Of a DNA stretch of 55,708 bases, positions 9,160 through 19,052 are shown one piece after another; within the stretch, counting starts at the first letter, position 1; every line of letters begins with the position of its first letter. The notes under the pieces are model-generated. The model was not told the DNA's origin. It did not search any database and saw only the letters and a list, made by a program, of their open reading frames with translations. The stretch is from Prosthecobacter sp. (GTDB taxonomy: Bacteria > Verrucomicrobiota > Verrucomicrobiia > Verrucomicrobiales > Verrucomicrobiaceae). The translations under genes were made by a program, and so were the position numbers. Location: assembly GCF_014879935.1 (NCBI RefSeq), contig NZ_JACSRD010000108.1, positions 1 to 55,708 of the forward strand, read 5' to 3'.

Positions 9160-10578
9160 TCACTTCTCCTTCATCTTTTTCTTCTTCTCGCGCTTCTGCT
9201 CCTTCTTTTCCTCGCCGCCGCCGACCGGCTGTTGGTTGGTTTTGGGCATGAAGGCGGCTAATTGGGCCTTGGTGTCGTTGTATTGCGGGTCTTTGGCCAA
9301 ATTGGTCCATTCGTTGGGATCGGTGGCTTCGTTGTAGAGTTCCTCGTCGCCGTTGGCGTAGCGGATGTGGCGCCAGCCTTCGTTTCGGACGGCGTGGTTG
9401 TTGAACTTGAAAGTCGTCATCGCCGGTTGGTCCCAGGCGGCGGTGGAATCGGCGAGGAGCGGCTTGATGCTCGGGCCTTCGAGGTGCGCGGGCCGTGGCA
9501 GGCCGCACACATCCATGAGCGTGGGGTAGATGCTCATGAAATCGACCGTGCGCTCGCAGATGCTGCCGGGCTTCGTCAATCCGGGGACGACCCACAGCAG
9601 CGGCGCACGCGTGGCCTCCTCCCAGAGGGCAAATTTCCGCCAGTGATGCTTTTCACCGAGATGCCAGCCGTGGTCGCACCAGAAGACGATGAGGGTGTTG
9701 TCCTTGTGCGGTGACTTGTCGTAGGCATCGAGCAGGCGGCCGATGTTCATGTCCGTGTAGGCGATCGCCGCGAGGTAGCCCTGAATGGCCTCCTTCCAGC
9801 GACCGGAGTCGAGGATGTCTTTGTGGTCGCCTCCCGGCTTCGCCATCGCCACGCCTGCGGGCGGAATGTCGGCCAGATCGTCCTCTTTATAGGGCGGCAG
9901 CTTGATGTCGGCAGCGGGGAACTTGTCATACCACTTCTGCGGCACGTTCCAGGGCATGTGCGGCTTGTGCAGGCCCACGGCGAGGAAGAAGGGCCTGTCA
10001 TGCGCTTTGCCGAGCTGCTCGATGCCGTAGTCGGTGATCTTGTAGTCCGGCAAATCGCTGTCCTCGCAGTCCAGCGGCGCGAATTTGATGCCGCCGACGC
10101 CATCGTCCTTCGCGTTCTTCGAGAGCTTCTTCTCCGCCTTGCCGCCGCCTTCGTTGTCCATGTAGTCGTCCCACTCCTCGCGGCGCTTGTAGGACTCGTG
10201 GTAGATCTTGCCCGCGCCGCAGACGAAGTAGCCGCCGTTGCGGAAGGCCGTCGTGAGCGGCTTGTCCATCGGGATGGCGAGCCGCCAGTCGTTGTTGTTG
10301 TCGTAAACCCCGGTCGTGGACGGCCGCATGCCGCTCATCAGCGCCGCCCGCGATGGATTGCACACCGGCGCGGCGCAGTAGCTGCGCGTGAACGCCGTGC
10401 CCATCTTCGCGAGGCGGTCGATGTTCGGCGTCACGGTCTGCGTGTTGTGATTCAAATAGCCCACCCAGTCCCGCAGATCGTCGATGGCGATGAAGAGCAC
10501 GTTCGGCTTCTTCGCATCGGCGGCGGTGAGGGGAAGGCTGGTGAAAAGCAGGCCCAGGGTCAGCAGGAGTCGTTTCAT
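9160..10578 (-). CDS. Secreted sulfatase, iduronate-2-sulfatase-like
   Basis: A 472-residue sulfatase with a signal peptide (residues 1-20). The metal-binding aspartates D33 and D34 (AIDDLRDW) and the formylglycine site C73-N-P-S-R are intact, and the WCDHGWHLGEKHHW region supplies further metal ligands. The sequence is closest in style to iduronate-2-sulfatase-type enzymes common in Planctomycetes and Verrucomicrobia, which desulfate algal or animal polysaccharides. It needs a formylglycine-generating enzyme; the FGE-like protein at 19042-21075 seems unable to serve. The C-terminus is a lysine/glutamate-rich tail of about 20 residues, unusual for the family. It is convergent with the UPF0175 gene and divergent from the protease gene. 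Confidence 0.9.
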   Translation of the reverse strand: MKRLLLTLGLLFTSLPLTAADAKKPNVLFIAIDDLRDWVGYLNHNTQTVTPNIDRLAKMGTAFTRSYCAAPVCNPSRAALMSGMRPSTTGVYDNNNDWRLAIPMDKPLTTAFRNGGYFVCGAGKIYHESYKRREEWDDYMDNEGGGKAEKKLSKNAKDDGVGGIKFAPLDCEDSDLPDYKITDYGIEQLGKAHDRPFFLAVGLHKPHMPWNVPQKWYDKFPAADIKLPPYKEDDLADIPPAGVAMAKPGGDHKDILDSGRWKEAIQGYLAAIAYTDMNIGRLLDAYDKSPHKDNTLIVFWCDHGWHLGEKHHWRKFALWEEATRAPLLWVVPGLTKPGSICERTVDFMSIYPTLMDVCGLPRPAHLEGPSIKPLLADSTAAWDQPAMTTFKFNNHAVRNEGWRHIRYANGDEELYNEATDPNEWTNLAKDPQYNDTKAQLAAFMPKTNQQPVGGGEEKKEQKREKKKKMKEK

Positions 10579-10688
10579 GGCCCGTGAACAGGGCGGCGAT
10601 CCTCGTTCTTAGCGCCAAAATCCCGCCAGCAGCTTTTCTGTGGCATCGCCGACACATTCCGAGCATCATCCCGGCCCGATTGTCTCCC

Positions 10689-13600
10689 ATGCGCATGCGT
10701 TTTGTCATTTTGACCGCCCTTTTCCTGCCCCTTTGCGCTCTGGCGCAGGAGCAGATCGCGATCGGGGGCAAGCGTTTCGAGCGGTCTGCGGCCCAAACCG
10801 GCAAGCGTGGCGAATGGGTGCTGTACGAGAAGGGAGCGCCGAAGAACGAAGGAACCCGGCGCTGGCTGACCCGGCGGGTGCTGGTCGAATTGAAACCCGG
10901 CAGCAACGCGACCGCCTTGCGCGGCCTCGCGGGCGTCGCCGGCGTCTCTGATCGCGGCAAATACGCCGTGGTGGACTTCGCAGGAAGGCCTGATGCGGCG
11001 ATCGACGGTGCCACCGCGCTGCAAAAGCTGCCTGTGGTGCGCTCCGCCCAGCCGCTGCTGGCGCGGCAGTGGTCCCGCCGTTTCATTCCGGACGATCCTC
11101 TGTTCGGCTACAGCGCTGCGAACGCCGGCTATCAGTGGCACCTGCGCAACACGGGCGAAAACGGCGCGACTACAGGCATCGACGTGAACGTGGTTTCCGC
11201 ATGGGACAGCTACAAGGGCGCTGGCATTCGCATCGGGATCGTGGACGACGGCCTGCAGGTCGCGCATCCGGACCTCGCCCCGAATGCCGACCTCCTCAAC
11301 GACTACGACTTCAATGACCTGGACGATGACCCATCGCCAGGCGCGGAGGACTTTCACGGCACCGCCTGCGCCGGTGTGGCGGCGGCACGGGGGAACAATG
11401 GCCTGGGCGTCAGCGGCGTCGCGCCTGAGGCGACGCTGGTGGGTCTGCGGCTCATCGCGGCACCCACCACGGATGCCGACGAGGCGGACGCGATCGCCCA
11501 CGCCAAAGACATCATCGACCTCAAGAGCAACAGTTGGGGCCCGTTTGACAGCGCCTTCGGTGCCTACGGTCCCGGACCCCTGAGCCATGCGGCCATCCTT
11601 GATGCGGTAACGACTGGACGCGGTGGAAAAGGCACCGTTTTCCTGTGGGCGGCCGGCAACGGTAACTACAGCGGCGATGATTCAAACTACGATGGCTGGG
11701 CAAACACGCCCCAGGCCATCGCCGTCTCCGCGATCAACGACAAAGGCCGCGCCTCCTGGTATAGCGAACCCGGAGCGAACATCCTGGTCTGCGCTCCTTC
11801 AAACGGCGGGAAACAAGGGGTGACCACCACGGACCGCAGCGGTGCAGACGGCTACAACGAAGACGGCGGCACAGTGGAGCACCCCGACTTCACCGACACC
11901 GACTACACGAACACCTTTGGCGGCACTTCGTCAGCCACGCCCGCCGCAGCGGGCGTGATCGCGCTGATGCTCCAGGCAAACCCGAATCTCACATATCGCG
12001 ACGTGCAGGAGATCCTCGTGCGCACCGCCAAGCAGAATGACCCGTTCGACGGCGACTGGGTGACCAATGGAGCGGGTTTTCACTTCAACATCCGCTACGG
12101 AGCCGGTCTGGTGAATGCGCAGGCCGCCACCAGCATGGCGGTGGGCTGGACACCCGTGGCCCCGCTGGAGACGAAGAGCTACACGCAGACCGCCCTGGCC
12201 CAGCCGATCCCGGACGCCGATGTGAGCGGCACTTCCCGCACCTTCACCGTGCCGGCTGCTGACAATCTGCGGCTGGAACACGTCCTGGTAAAAGTGAAGG
12301 CCACGCATCCCTACGCGGGGAATCTGGAGTGGCGTCTGACCTCTCCCAGCGGGGTGAAAGTGCGGCTGGCACGGGCGCGCTTCAATGACACCTCCGCCAA
12401 CCTCGACTGGACGTTCATGACCACCCATTACTGGGGCGAGCGATCCGAGGGCGAGTGGAAACTGGAGGTCTTTGACCGCATGATCGACTACACAGGCACC
12501 TTGGACGACGTGACGATCACCTTCCAAGGCACCGCCACCAGCCCAGCCCTGCCAAAGCCGGTCATCACCTCAAACTGGATCATCGTGGGCCGTGAAGGCT
12601 GGGAGCTAACGCATCAGATCACCGCCTCGAACTTCGCTACCAGCTTCAACGCCGGCCGCTACTTTTACCCTGGACTGCCCGCAGGTCTCACCCTGAATCC
12701 CATCACGGGAATGATCACCGGCACGCCGACCGAGACCGGGCTCTTCGACGCCTACCAAAGCGCCACCAACGCGACCGGCACCACGGAAGAGTTCGCCTAC
12801 TTTTACATCCTCGCCGCCACGCCGGCGCTCTCCACCGCCGTGGAGCAGCCGCCCACGACGAAGATCATCCCGTTCGGCTTTGGCGATCCCATTTTGCAAT
12901 CTGCCGTCACGCACGATGGCGTGGATGCGATCGAGACGGCCGCTGTCGAGGACGAGGAGTACTCTGGCATTGAGTTCACCGTGAACGGCCCGGCGCGGCT
13001 GGAATTCCAGTGGAAGGTGTCTTCCGAAAAGAACTACGACTACCTCGTCCTCACCGTGGACGGTTATGTCCGCGACTACATCACCGGCGAGACGGACTGG
13101 ACACTCTCCTCCACCGATCTCGGCGATGGACCGCACAACGTGGACATCTACTACTCGAAGGACGAGGCCACCGTGAAGGGCCAGGACAAAGGCTGGATCG
13201 ACGAGATCGTCATCACACCGATCAACACCGCTCCGGTGGTGGAACTGGTCACCGTGGAGGCCTACCTGGGCGTCTATTTCCGCCATCAAATCGAGGCCTC
13301 CAACGCCCCGGCCAGCTACGCGGCCGAAAACCTCCCGGCAGGCCTGTCGCTTCACCCATCCACGGGTCTGATCTACGGCAGCGTGGCCACCACAGGCGAC
13401 TATCCGGTGATCATCCACGCCACCAACAGTTTCGGCACAGGCACCGAGACAATCATTCTTCACATCGGAACCGTCCCGGAAGGTCTCGCCGAGGCTCTGG
13501 ACGCGCCTGCCCAGACCATCACCACCTCGGGCGACCTTTCGTGGGTGCCGCAGCAGCTTTACACCAGCGATGGCGACGACGCCGCCCGCAGCGGCCCGAT

Positions 13601-14150
13601 CGGCAACCTCCAGCAAACCGTCATGACCACGGAGGTCACCGGCCCCTGCAAGCTGACCTTCTACTGGGGAGTCTCCTCCGAGGCGGACTACGACTTCCTG
13701 CGGTTCTACATCGATGATGTCGAAAAGGACGCCATCAGCGGCGAAGTCGGCTGGAGCCGCCAGAAATTCCTCATCCCACCCGGCACCCACACGCTGAAGT
13801 GGGCCTACATCAAAGACGACTTCACCGCCTCCGGCCTCGACTCCGGCTTCGTGGACCGTCTGGCGATGTCCCAGGACAGCGATGGCGATGGAATCTACGC
13901 CGACGATGAAACGTGGTTCGGCACCAGCGACAGCGACGTCAACAGCCGTCCGCAGTTCGTGCTCAGCCGAAACACCAGCACCACGCTTCAATTCCCCTCC
14001 GTGTCCGGCAATGACTACCGCATCGAGTACAGCGACGATTTGATCAAATGGACGCCCGTCATCATCACCGCCGCCGGAGCCAGCACCACCTGGACCGATC
14101 TCAATGCGGTGAACAAGACCCGCCGCTTCTACCGGGTCGTGATTCCGTGA
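10689..14150 (+). CDS. Large secreted subtilisin-like serine protease (S8) with P domain
   Basis: A 1153-residue exported protein. A signal peptide (about residues 1-20, ending ALA) precedes a propeptide and an S8 protease domain with Asp186 (IVDDGL), His223 (DFHGTACAG), the oxyanion Asn in WAAGNGN and Ser414 (GGTSSATPAAAG). The kexin-like 'VDDGL' form and a P/Homo-B domain at about 495-616 place it near proprotein convertases. Putative Ig-like cadherin-type repeats follow ('GLPAGLTLNPITGMITGTP', repeated as 'NLPAGLSLHPSTGLIYG'), each next to a beta-sandwich segment of the 'EFQWKVSSEKNYDYL' kind, also duplicated. An acidic DSDGDGIYADDE calcium-type loop and a terminal domain ending RRFYRVVIP close the protein. 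The ATG at 10689 is chosen because it starts the signal peptide. Confidence 0.9.
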   Translation: MRMRFVILTALFLPLCALAQEQIAIGGKRFERSAAQTGKRGEWVLYEKGAPKNEGTRRWLTRRVLVELKPGSNATALRGLAGVAGVSDRGKYAVVDFAGRPDAAIDGATALQKLPVVRSAQPLLARQWSRRFIPDDPLFGYSAANAGYQWHLRNTGENGATTGIDVNVVSAWDSYKGAGIRIGIVDDGLQVAHPDLAPNADLLNDYDFNDLDDDPSPGAEDFHGTACAGVAAARGNNGLGVSGVAPEATLVGLRLIAAPTTDADEADAIAHAKDIIDLKSNSWGPFDSAFGAYGPGPLSHAAILDAVTTGRGGKGTVFLWAAGNGNYSGDDSNYDGWANTPQAIAVSAINDKGRASWYSEPGANILVCAPSNGGKQGVTTTDRSGADGYNEDGGTVEHPDFTDTDYTNTFGGTSSATPAAAGVIALMLQANPNLTYRDVQEILVRTAKQNDPFDGDWVTNGAGFHFNIRYGAGLVNAQAATSMAVGWTPVAPLETKSYTQTALAQPIPDADVSGTSRTFTVPAADNLRLEHVLVKVKATHPYAGNLEWRLTSPSGVKVRLARARFNDTSANLDWTFMTTHYWGERSEGEWKLEVFDRMIDYTGTLDDVTITFQGTATSPALPKPVITSNWIIVGREGWELTHQITASNFATSFNAGRYFYPGLPAGLTLNPITGMITGTPTETGLFDAYQSATNATGTTEEFAYFYILAATPALSTAVEQPPTTKIIPFGFGDPILQSAVTHDGVDAIETAAVEDEEYSGIEFTVNGPARLEFQWKVSSEKNYDYLVLTVDGYVRDYITGETDWTLSSTDLGDGPHNVDIYYSKDEATVKGQDKGWIDEIVITPINTAPVVELVTVEAYLGVYFRHQIEASNAPASYAAENLPAGLSLHPSTGLIYGSVATTGDYPVIIHATNSFGTGTETIILHIGTVPEGLAEALDAPAQTITTSGDLSWVPQQLYTSDGDDAARSGPIGNLQQTVMTTEVTGPCKLTFYWGVSSEADYDFLRFYIDDVEKDAISGEVGWSRQKFLIPPGTHTLKWAYIKDDFTASGLDSGFVDRLAMSQDSDGDGIYADDETWFGTSDSDVNSRPQFVLSRNTSTTLQFPSVSGNDYRIEYSDDLIKWTPVIITAAGASTTWTDLNAVNKTRRFYRVVIP

Positions 14151-14226
14151 CCAATCTTGTGCTGCCGGTGCTCGTCTCGAAAACTTGTGAAACACTTTTC
14201 CGGCCGGCGCACATGCACAGGTGGCC

Positions 14227-16287
14227 ATGAATGCATCAAACTGCCCGATCTGCTCAAAACCTCTCCCGGCTGATGCGCCCCAAGGCATCTGTCCTTCCTG
14301 CCTGCTCCAGCAGGCCATGCACGGCGCTGAGTCGGCTCCACCCCTGCCGGAGCCTGAGCTGCAGGAACTCGCGGCGGCGTTTCCGCAGCTCGTGATCGAG
14401 GAAATGATCGGCCGCGGCGGCATGGGCCGCGTTTATCGAGCCCGGCAGCCGCACTTGAGCCGCATCGTCGCCCTCAAGGTGCTTTCCGCCGAACGTGCGG
14501 GCGATCCGGAATGGCTGGAACGCTTCAACCGCGAGGCACGCGCCCTCGCACGCCTCAGCCATCCGCACATCGTGCAGGTGTATGATTTTGGCGAAAAGCC
14601 CATGCCCTACCTCCTCATGGAGCACGTGGAGGGCGTGAACCTGCGCCAGGCCATGCAGCATGGCGGACTCACCGCACGGGAGGCCCTGACCATCGTGCCC
14701 ACACTCTGTGACGCGCTGCACTATGCCCACGAGCACGATGTCCTGCATCGCGACATCAAACCCGAGAACATCCTCATCGACACCGACGGCCGCGTGAAAC
14801 TCGTCGATTTCGGCCTCGCCAAACTTCGCGATGAAAGTGCCCTGCCCTTCACCCTCACGCAAAGCGGGGCCAAGCTTGGCACCCTGGCCTACATGGCTCC
14901 TGAACAGGTCGAAAAGCCCGCTGAAGTCGATCATCGCGCCGACATCTACAGCCTCGGCGTCGTCCTTTACGAGATGCTCACGGGCGAGCTGCCGCTCGGC
15001 CGCTTTCCGGCACCGAGCGAGGCCAGCGGTGTGGATGCACGGCTCGACGGAGTCGTGATGCGCACCTTGGAGAAGCAGAAGGACAAGCGATTCCAGACGG
15101 CGGAACAGATGAAATCCGGGCTCGAAGACGCCGCGCGCGGCAGGACACCGCGCCCGCCGCATTCCCAGCACCAGAAATGGGTGCGTTACTTGCTGGCCGC
15201 CATCGTCCTGCTGCTGGCCGCGCCGGCGGTCTTGATCATTTTCGGTCTTCTTTCCCACAAGCCCGCTCCCAAGCCCGTGGTGGACAAAAACCAGCAGGCA
15301 CGAGCCGAATGGCAGCGGCGGCAGGAGGCGGACAGATCCATGCGGGACAAGTCGAACGAGTGGGTGGCCCGCGCCAGCAAGGCAGGCTCCAAGGCCGCGC
15401 AGGAGAGCGTGCTGAAGGAGATTCGTGAGGCATTGAAATCCACCGACGAAGCCACGCTTCGGGCCGCTTTGGCGGCCACCCAGGGCCTTCACCAGCTCGA
15501 TTTCGATCGTGCGCCCTTCCGCGAACTGGCGCGGCAGAATCTGGCTTCCGAGTCTCCCGAGGTGCGCATCGGAGCCATGGGTGCGCTGATGACCTGCAAC
15601 CCGGATGCTTCAGACGGCCCCCGGCTGCTCAAACTGATGCATGCCTGCACCGACGAGGAGATTGGTTCGATCCTTTTCGGCATTCGAACCGTCGCCGAAG
15701 GCGACTTTACCGGTGAATACGCAGGCCCGGTTCTCAGCCTTCTGGAGCGAGGCATGGCGGCCGCACAGAGAGATCAGGGAAACAATCCCGGCATCGACAG
15801 CCGCAGGATTCTCGGCGTCGTCTGGGGTTCCAAGGTCTCTCCCGAGATTGAGGCGAGGCTCATCGAGTGGTCCCATCTGGGCGAGGACAAGAACGGCAAC
15901 TTCAGCGCCAGCAACTCCAACCTTGGCTACAACACGTTTTACCACGCGCTCAGCGTCCAGTCGAACAAGTCACGCGCGGCGGTGAAACGCATCCTCGAAC
16001 TCGCCCATCATCCGGACACCACCAACATCGCGGGACGCTGTCTCTGGGGCTTGAACGGCACCGTTCCAGACAAGGCGGATCAAGCCCATGCCGCCACCGA
16101 GGTCATCAAGCTCCTGGGTCTCCGGAGTGATGACTATCTTTGGAAAAAAGGCCTGCTTCTTCTGCAGAACTGGTCCGGCGCGGAGCATCTCACCGCGCTT
16201 GGAGCCCTGGCGGCGTCAGAAACCCTGCCGCAGTCACGAAAAGAGGCGCTGAACCAGATCATCCGCACCGTCCGCGCCGCGCCATGA
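14227..16287 (+). CDS. Membrane-bound Ser/Thr protein kinase with N-terminal zinc ribbon
   Basis: A 686-residue protein. Two CPxC-type pairs (CPIC at about 6-9 and CPSC at about 25-28) form a small zinc ribbon. The Hanks-type kinase domain spans about 55-305 with a glycine loop ([10 protein letters not shown]), Lys84 (VALKVL), catalytic Asp176 (HRDIKPEN) and Asp194 (DFGLAK), so it should be active. One membrane segment lies at about 320-342, followed by an outer domain of about 340 residues that looks helical with HEAT-like character and is probably the sensor. The frame also has a GTG at 14221; the ATG at 14227 is preferred. Its TGA overlaps the ATG of the sigma-factor gene (ATGA at 16284), so the two are likely coupled in function. 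Confidence 0.92.
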   Translation: MNASNCPICSKPLPADAPQGICPSCLLQQAMHGAESAPPLPEPELQELAAAFPQLVIEEMIGRGGMGRVYRARQPHLSRIVALKVLSAERAGDPEWLERFNREARALARLSHPHIVQVYDFGEKPMPYLLMEHVEGVNLRQAMQHGGLTAREALTIVPTLCDALHYAHEHDVLHRDIKPENILIDTDGRVKLVDFGLAKLRDESALPFTLTQSGAKLGTLAYMAPEQVEKPAEVDHRADIYSLGVVLYEMLTGELPLGRFPAPSEASGVDARLDGVVMRTLEKQKDKRFQTAEQMKSGLEDAARGRTPRPPHSQHQKWVRYLLAAIVLLLAAPAVLIIFGLLSHKPAPKPVVDKNQQARAEWQRRQEADRSMRDKSNEWVARASKAGSKAAQESVLKEIREALKSTDEATLRAALAATQGLHQLDFDRAPFRELARQNLASESPEVRIGAMGALMTCNPDASDGPRLLKLMHACTDEEIGSILFGIRTVAEGDFTGEYAGPVLSLLERGMAAAQRDQGNNPGIDSRRILGVVWGSKVSPEIEARLIEWSHLGEDKNGNFSASNSNLGYNTFYHALSVQSNKSRAAVKRILELAHHPDTTNIAGRCLWGLNGTVPDKADQAHAATEVIKLLGLRSDDYLWKKGLLLLQNWSGAEHLTALGALAASETLPQSRKEALNQIIRTVRAAP

Positions 16288-16973
16288 TCGCCTCCACCGC
16301 CAACACCCGCTGGTCGCTTGTGCAGGAGGCGAAAGGCGACACACCCCAGGCACGCGCGGCTCTTCGTGAGCTTTGTGAGATCTACTACACTCCGGTTCAC
16401 CACCAGATGCGGCGCTGGCTGAGGTCAGAGGACGAAGCCCGGGACACCACCCATGCCTTTTTCGCCCATCTGCTCGCAGGCGCGTCGCTGCATGCGGCGG
16501 ATGAGGTCAAAGGGCGCTTTCGTTCCTACCTGTTCGGAGCCGCGCGGCACTTTTGGCTTCAACGCCAGCGTTCGGAATTCGCGGACATGCGTGGTGGTCG
16601 CTCAGATCCAGTGGCGCTCGACGATGCCGGAGCAGTGCCCGATGCCCGTCTGGCGCCCGACGCCGAGTTTGATCGCGCCTGGGCCTGCGCGCTGCTGAAA
16701 CACACGCTCGACCAATTGGAGGCCGAGATGCAGGTTAACGGACGCGGCGAGGCCTTTGTCGTCTTGAAGCCCTGGCTGGCGGGTGACGCCACACACGGGG
16801 ACACCCGCGCAGCGGCCCGGCAGCTCAACCTTTCAGAAACCGCCGTGCGCGTCCACGTCTCACGCCTGCGCAAACGGCTGCGTGGCATCCTCGAACAAGC
16901 CCTCGCCGACACGCTGGCACCCGGAGCGGACGCGCAACAGGAACTCCGCGAATTGATGGCCGCATTGCGCTGA
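16284..16973 (+). CDS. ECF-type RNA polymerase sigma factor
   Basis: A 229-residue sigma-70-family protein. Region 2 lies at about 25-90 (the '[31 protein letters not shown]' stretch and '[14 protein letters not shown]'), and region 4 is the helix-turn-helix at about 178-205 ('[23 protein letters not shown]'). It starts inside the stop of the kinase gene, which sets the start at 16284; longer upstream readings fall within the kinase gene. ECF factors linked to Ser/Thr kinases are known groups in which phosphorylation replaces an anti-sigma factor; that this pair works so is inference. No anti-sigma gene follows. Confidence 0.85.
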   Translation: MIASTANTRWSLVQEAKGDTPQARAALRELCEIYYTPVHHQMRRWLRSEDEARDTTHAFFAHLLAGASLHAADEVKGRFRSYLFGAARHFWLQRQRSEFADMRGGRSDPVALDDAGAVPDARLAPDAEFDRAWACALLKHTLDQLEAEMQVNGRGEAFVVLKPWLAGDATHGDTRAAARQLNLSETAVRVHVSRLRKRLRGILEQALADTLAPGADAQQELRELMAALR

Positions 16974-16979
16974 CTCACC

Positions 16980-18131
16980 TCATCCCAGACTTGCCAGAAA
17001 CCGCCGGAAAAACGCCACGCCGTCCTCCAGATCGCTCACGGCGATGAATTCGTCCTTCGTATGGGCCTGGGCGATGCTGCCCGGACCGATGGCGATGGCC
17101 GGTGTGCCCGCCACCGCGAGGAAGGCGGCATCGCAGAACCACGGTGCGCCGGTCAGATCGCCTCCAGCGGCGATCAGCTTCTGCACAAAGGGATTCGCGG
17201 GATCGGTGTCGAGGTGGAAGGCCTCGCTGGCAACGGTCACATCCGCGGTTTCGTCGATGCGCTTCACGAAGTCGGTCAGCAGCGCCAGCGCACCGCCTGC
17301 GTGCTGCAATCCAGGCGTGGTGCGGATGTCCACGCGGAGTTTGCACGCGTCGGCGACGATGTTGCTGCGTGTGCCGCCATGGATCATGCCGAGATTGATC
17401 GTGCTGACGCCCAGCCATTCATCATCGCCGCCGGCTTCGGCCAGGATGTCGCGGAAATCCGTGTCCAGCGCCTCGACCAGACGCGCCATCTTCACAATCG
17501 CGTTCACGCCGAGTTCGGGCGTCGCACCATGCACGGCCACGCCGGTGGTGTGAATGTCGGCCCACAGGCAGCCTTTGTGGCGGAAGACCGTCTTCAGACT
17601 GGTCGGCTCGCCGATGATGGCGAGATCGTAGCGGCCATGGTGCTTCGCGAAGTGCTGGGAGCCGAGCTGGGCGCTCTCTTCCGACATGAAGCCGACAAAA
17701 TGCACCTCCACCGGCAGATTTGGGATTTCATCCCGCATCTCATGCAGCGCCCACAGGAAGGACGCCATCGGTCCTTTGGTGTCGGAGGCTCCTCGGCCCC
17801 ACACTTTACCATCCCGCAATTCACCACCGAAGGGATCGATCGTCATGCCGCCGACGCTGACCGTGTCCGTGTGCGGAGCGAAGAGGATGCGTGGCTTCGG
17901 TTTGCCATCGGCGCTCGGATTCGTGGGAAAACGGCCGATCACATTCGGCCTGCCGGGTTCCACTTCATCCAGAAAGGCCTCAGCGCCCGAAGCTTCGAGA
18001 AACTCCGCGATGAACCGCGCGCACTTCTCCTCGCCGATGCCGTCGGTGCCAGGATCGCCGTCGGGATTGACCGACGGGATGCGCACGAGAGCCTGGGTGA
18101 GTTCGACGACGTTCTTTGGGAGCGCGGGCAT
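16980..18131 (-). CDS. M20-family metallopeptidase/deacylase, ArgE/DapE type
   Basis: A 383-residue cytoplasmic enzyme with the M20 signature: metal-binding His in APHTDTV, the bridging region GRGASDTKGPM, the catalytic Glu pair in GFMSEESAQLGS, and a later metal-site region near the C-terminus. The family includes acetylornithine deacetylase, succinyl-diaminopimelate desuccinylase and carboxypeptidase G2; the sequence does not decide which. The frame is open far upstream, but that part runs antisense through the cytochrome gene; MPALPKNVVELTQAL at 18131 is the natural start. It is convergent with the sigma-factor gene, 6 bases apart, and divergent from the cytochrome gene. Confidence 0.87.
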   Translation of the reverse strand: MPALPKNVVELTQALVRIPSVNPDGDPGTDGIGEEKCARFIAEFLEASGAEAFLDEVEPGRPNVIGRFPTNPSADGKPKPRILFAPHTDTVSVGGMTIDPFGGELRDGKVWGRGASDTKGPMASFLWALHEMRDEIPNLPVEVHFVGFMSEESAQLGSQHFAKHHGRYDLAIIGEPTSLKTVFRHKGCLWADIHTTGVAVHGATPELGVNAIVKMARLVEALDTDFRDILAEAGGDDEWLGVSTINLGMIHGGTRSNIVADACKLRVDIRTTPGLQHAGGALALLTDFVKRIDETADVTVASEAFHLDTDPANPFVQKLIAAGGDLTGAPWFCDAAFLAVAGTPAIAIGPGSIAQAHTKDEFIAVSDLEDGVAFFRRFLASLG

Positions 18132-18276
18132 GGCCGCAGGAAGGCACAGCACCTGGCGCCACGCAAGCGCGTGCCGGATTTGACCTGCGATGTGCGGATT
18201 TTGGCAAAGACGACCGCGCACGGCGTTTGCGGCGGCATTGTTGTAACCAGGGTGCAACTTACCCCGTTTTTTGGCC

Positions 18277-19029
18277 ATGAATTTCCTCCGCCAGCCTCTC
18301 ACGCTCCTGATTGTCGGCGCATGCGGTGCCGCATTGCACGCTGCCGAGCCTGCGGCACCCGTCGTTCCAGCCACCAAGGCCACCGATGGGAAGACCATCT
18401 TCCAGACCGTCTGCGCCCAGTGCCACGGGGGCAATGGCGAGGGAAAAATGGAGCTGAAGTCGCCCTCCATCGCCGGCATGCCCTCCTGGTATGTCACCAC
18501 ACAGTTCACGAATTTCCGTGAAGGCCGCCGCGGGCACGACGCCGCCGATCCGCAGTCCTTCATGATGGCTGCGATCGCGAAGGGATTGCAGCCCGAACAG
18601 ATCAAGGCCGTGATCGCCCATGTCGAAAAGATGCCGGTGGTCGTCCCGGCGGGCAAAGACCGGGAGATGGCCGACACCAACCCCACCGAAGGCATGGAGC
18701 TGTTCCACGAGCGCTGCATGGAGTGCCATCGCTACAACGCCAGTGGTGAGATGGCCTTCGGCAGCCCGCCTCTGATCGGCCGTCAGGGCTGGTATCTCGA
18801 GGAGCAGCTCAAAAAGTTCAAATCAGGCCGCCGTGGCACCATCAAGAACGACGTCAACGGCGCCAAGATGGTGCAAATGACCACGCTCTTCATCGAGGAC
18901 GAGCAGATGCTCCGCAACGTGGTGGCCTACATCATGACGCTGAACCCGGAGCCTGAACCCGCGAAGGAACCGGCCAAGCAGCCGGTCGAAGGCAGCCCGT
19001 TCAAGGACGTGAAAACGGCGGAGCGCTGA
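18277..19029 (+). CDS. Exported dihaem c-type cytochrome
   Basis: A 250-residue periplasmic protein with a signal peptide (about residues 1-23) and two CxxCH haem sites, CAQCH in the first half and CMECH in the second, each in a cytochrome c domain with matching distal segments ('SPSIAGMPSWYVTTQFTNFREGRRG' style and 'PPLIGRQGWYLEEQLKKFKSGRRG' style). This is a tandem duplication of a cytochrome c553-like fold. It probably carries electrons to a terminal oxidase or from a periplasmic dehydrogenase. A TTG at 18271 would add two residues; the ATG at 18277 is preferred. The short proline/glutamate-rich C-terminus is likely disordered. Confidence 0.88.
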   Translation: MNFLRQPLTLLIVGACGAALHAAEPAAPVVPATKATDGKTIFQTVCAQCHGGNGEGKMELKSPSIAGMPSWYVTTQFTNFREGRRGHDAADPQSFMMAAIAKGLQPEQIKAVIAHVEKMPVVVPAGKDREMADTNPTEGMELFHERCMECHRYNASGEMAFGSPPLIGRQGWYLEEQLKKFKSGRRGTIKNDVNGAKMVQMTTLFIEDEQMLRNVVAYIMTLNPEPEPAKEPAKQPVEGSPFKDVKTAER

Positions 19030-19035
19030 GTCGAA

Positions 19036-19052
19036 GGAACTTCACGAGTTCC
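19036..19052. terminator. Weak hairpin between convergent genes
   Basis: GGAACT (19036-19041) and AGTTCC (19047-19052) form a 6-bp stem with a 5-base loop between the cytochrome gene and the convergent FGE-like gene, overlapping the latter's stop. There is no T run, so its role as terminator is doubtful. Confidence 0.25.

Noticed and set aside
12606-14423. A 605-codon open frame antisense to the protease gene
   Set aside because: Crosses the end of the protease gene and the start of the kinase gene, both well supported; no recognisable motif.
18132-18719. N-terminal extension of the M20 peptidase frame
   Set aside because: It runs antisense through the cytochrome gene, which has a signal peptide and two haem sites; the peptidase family starts at the MPALPKN Met.
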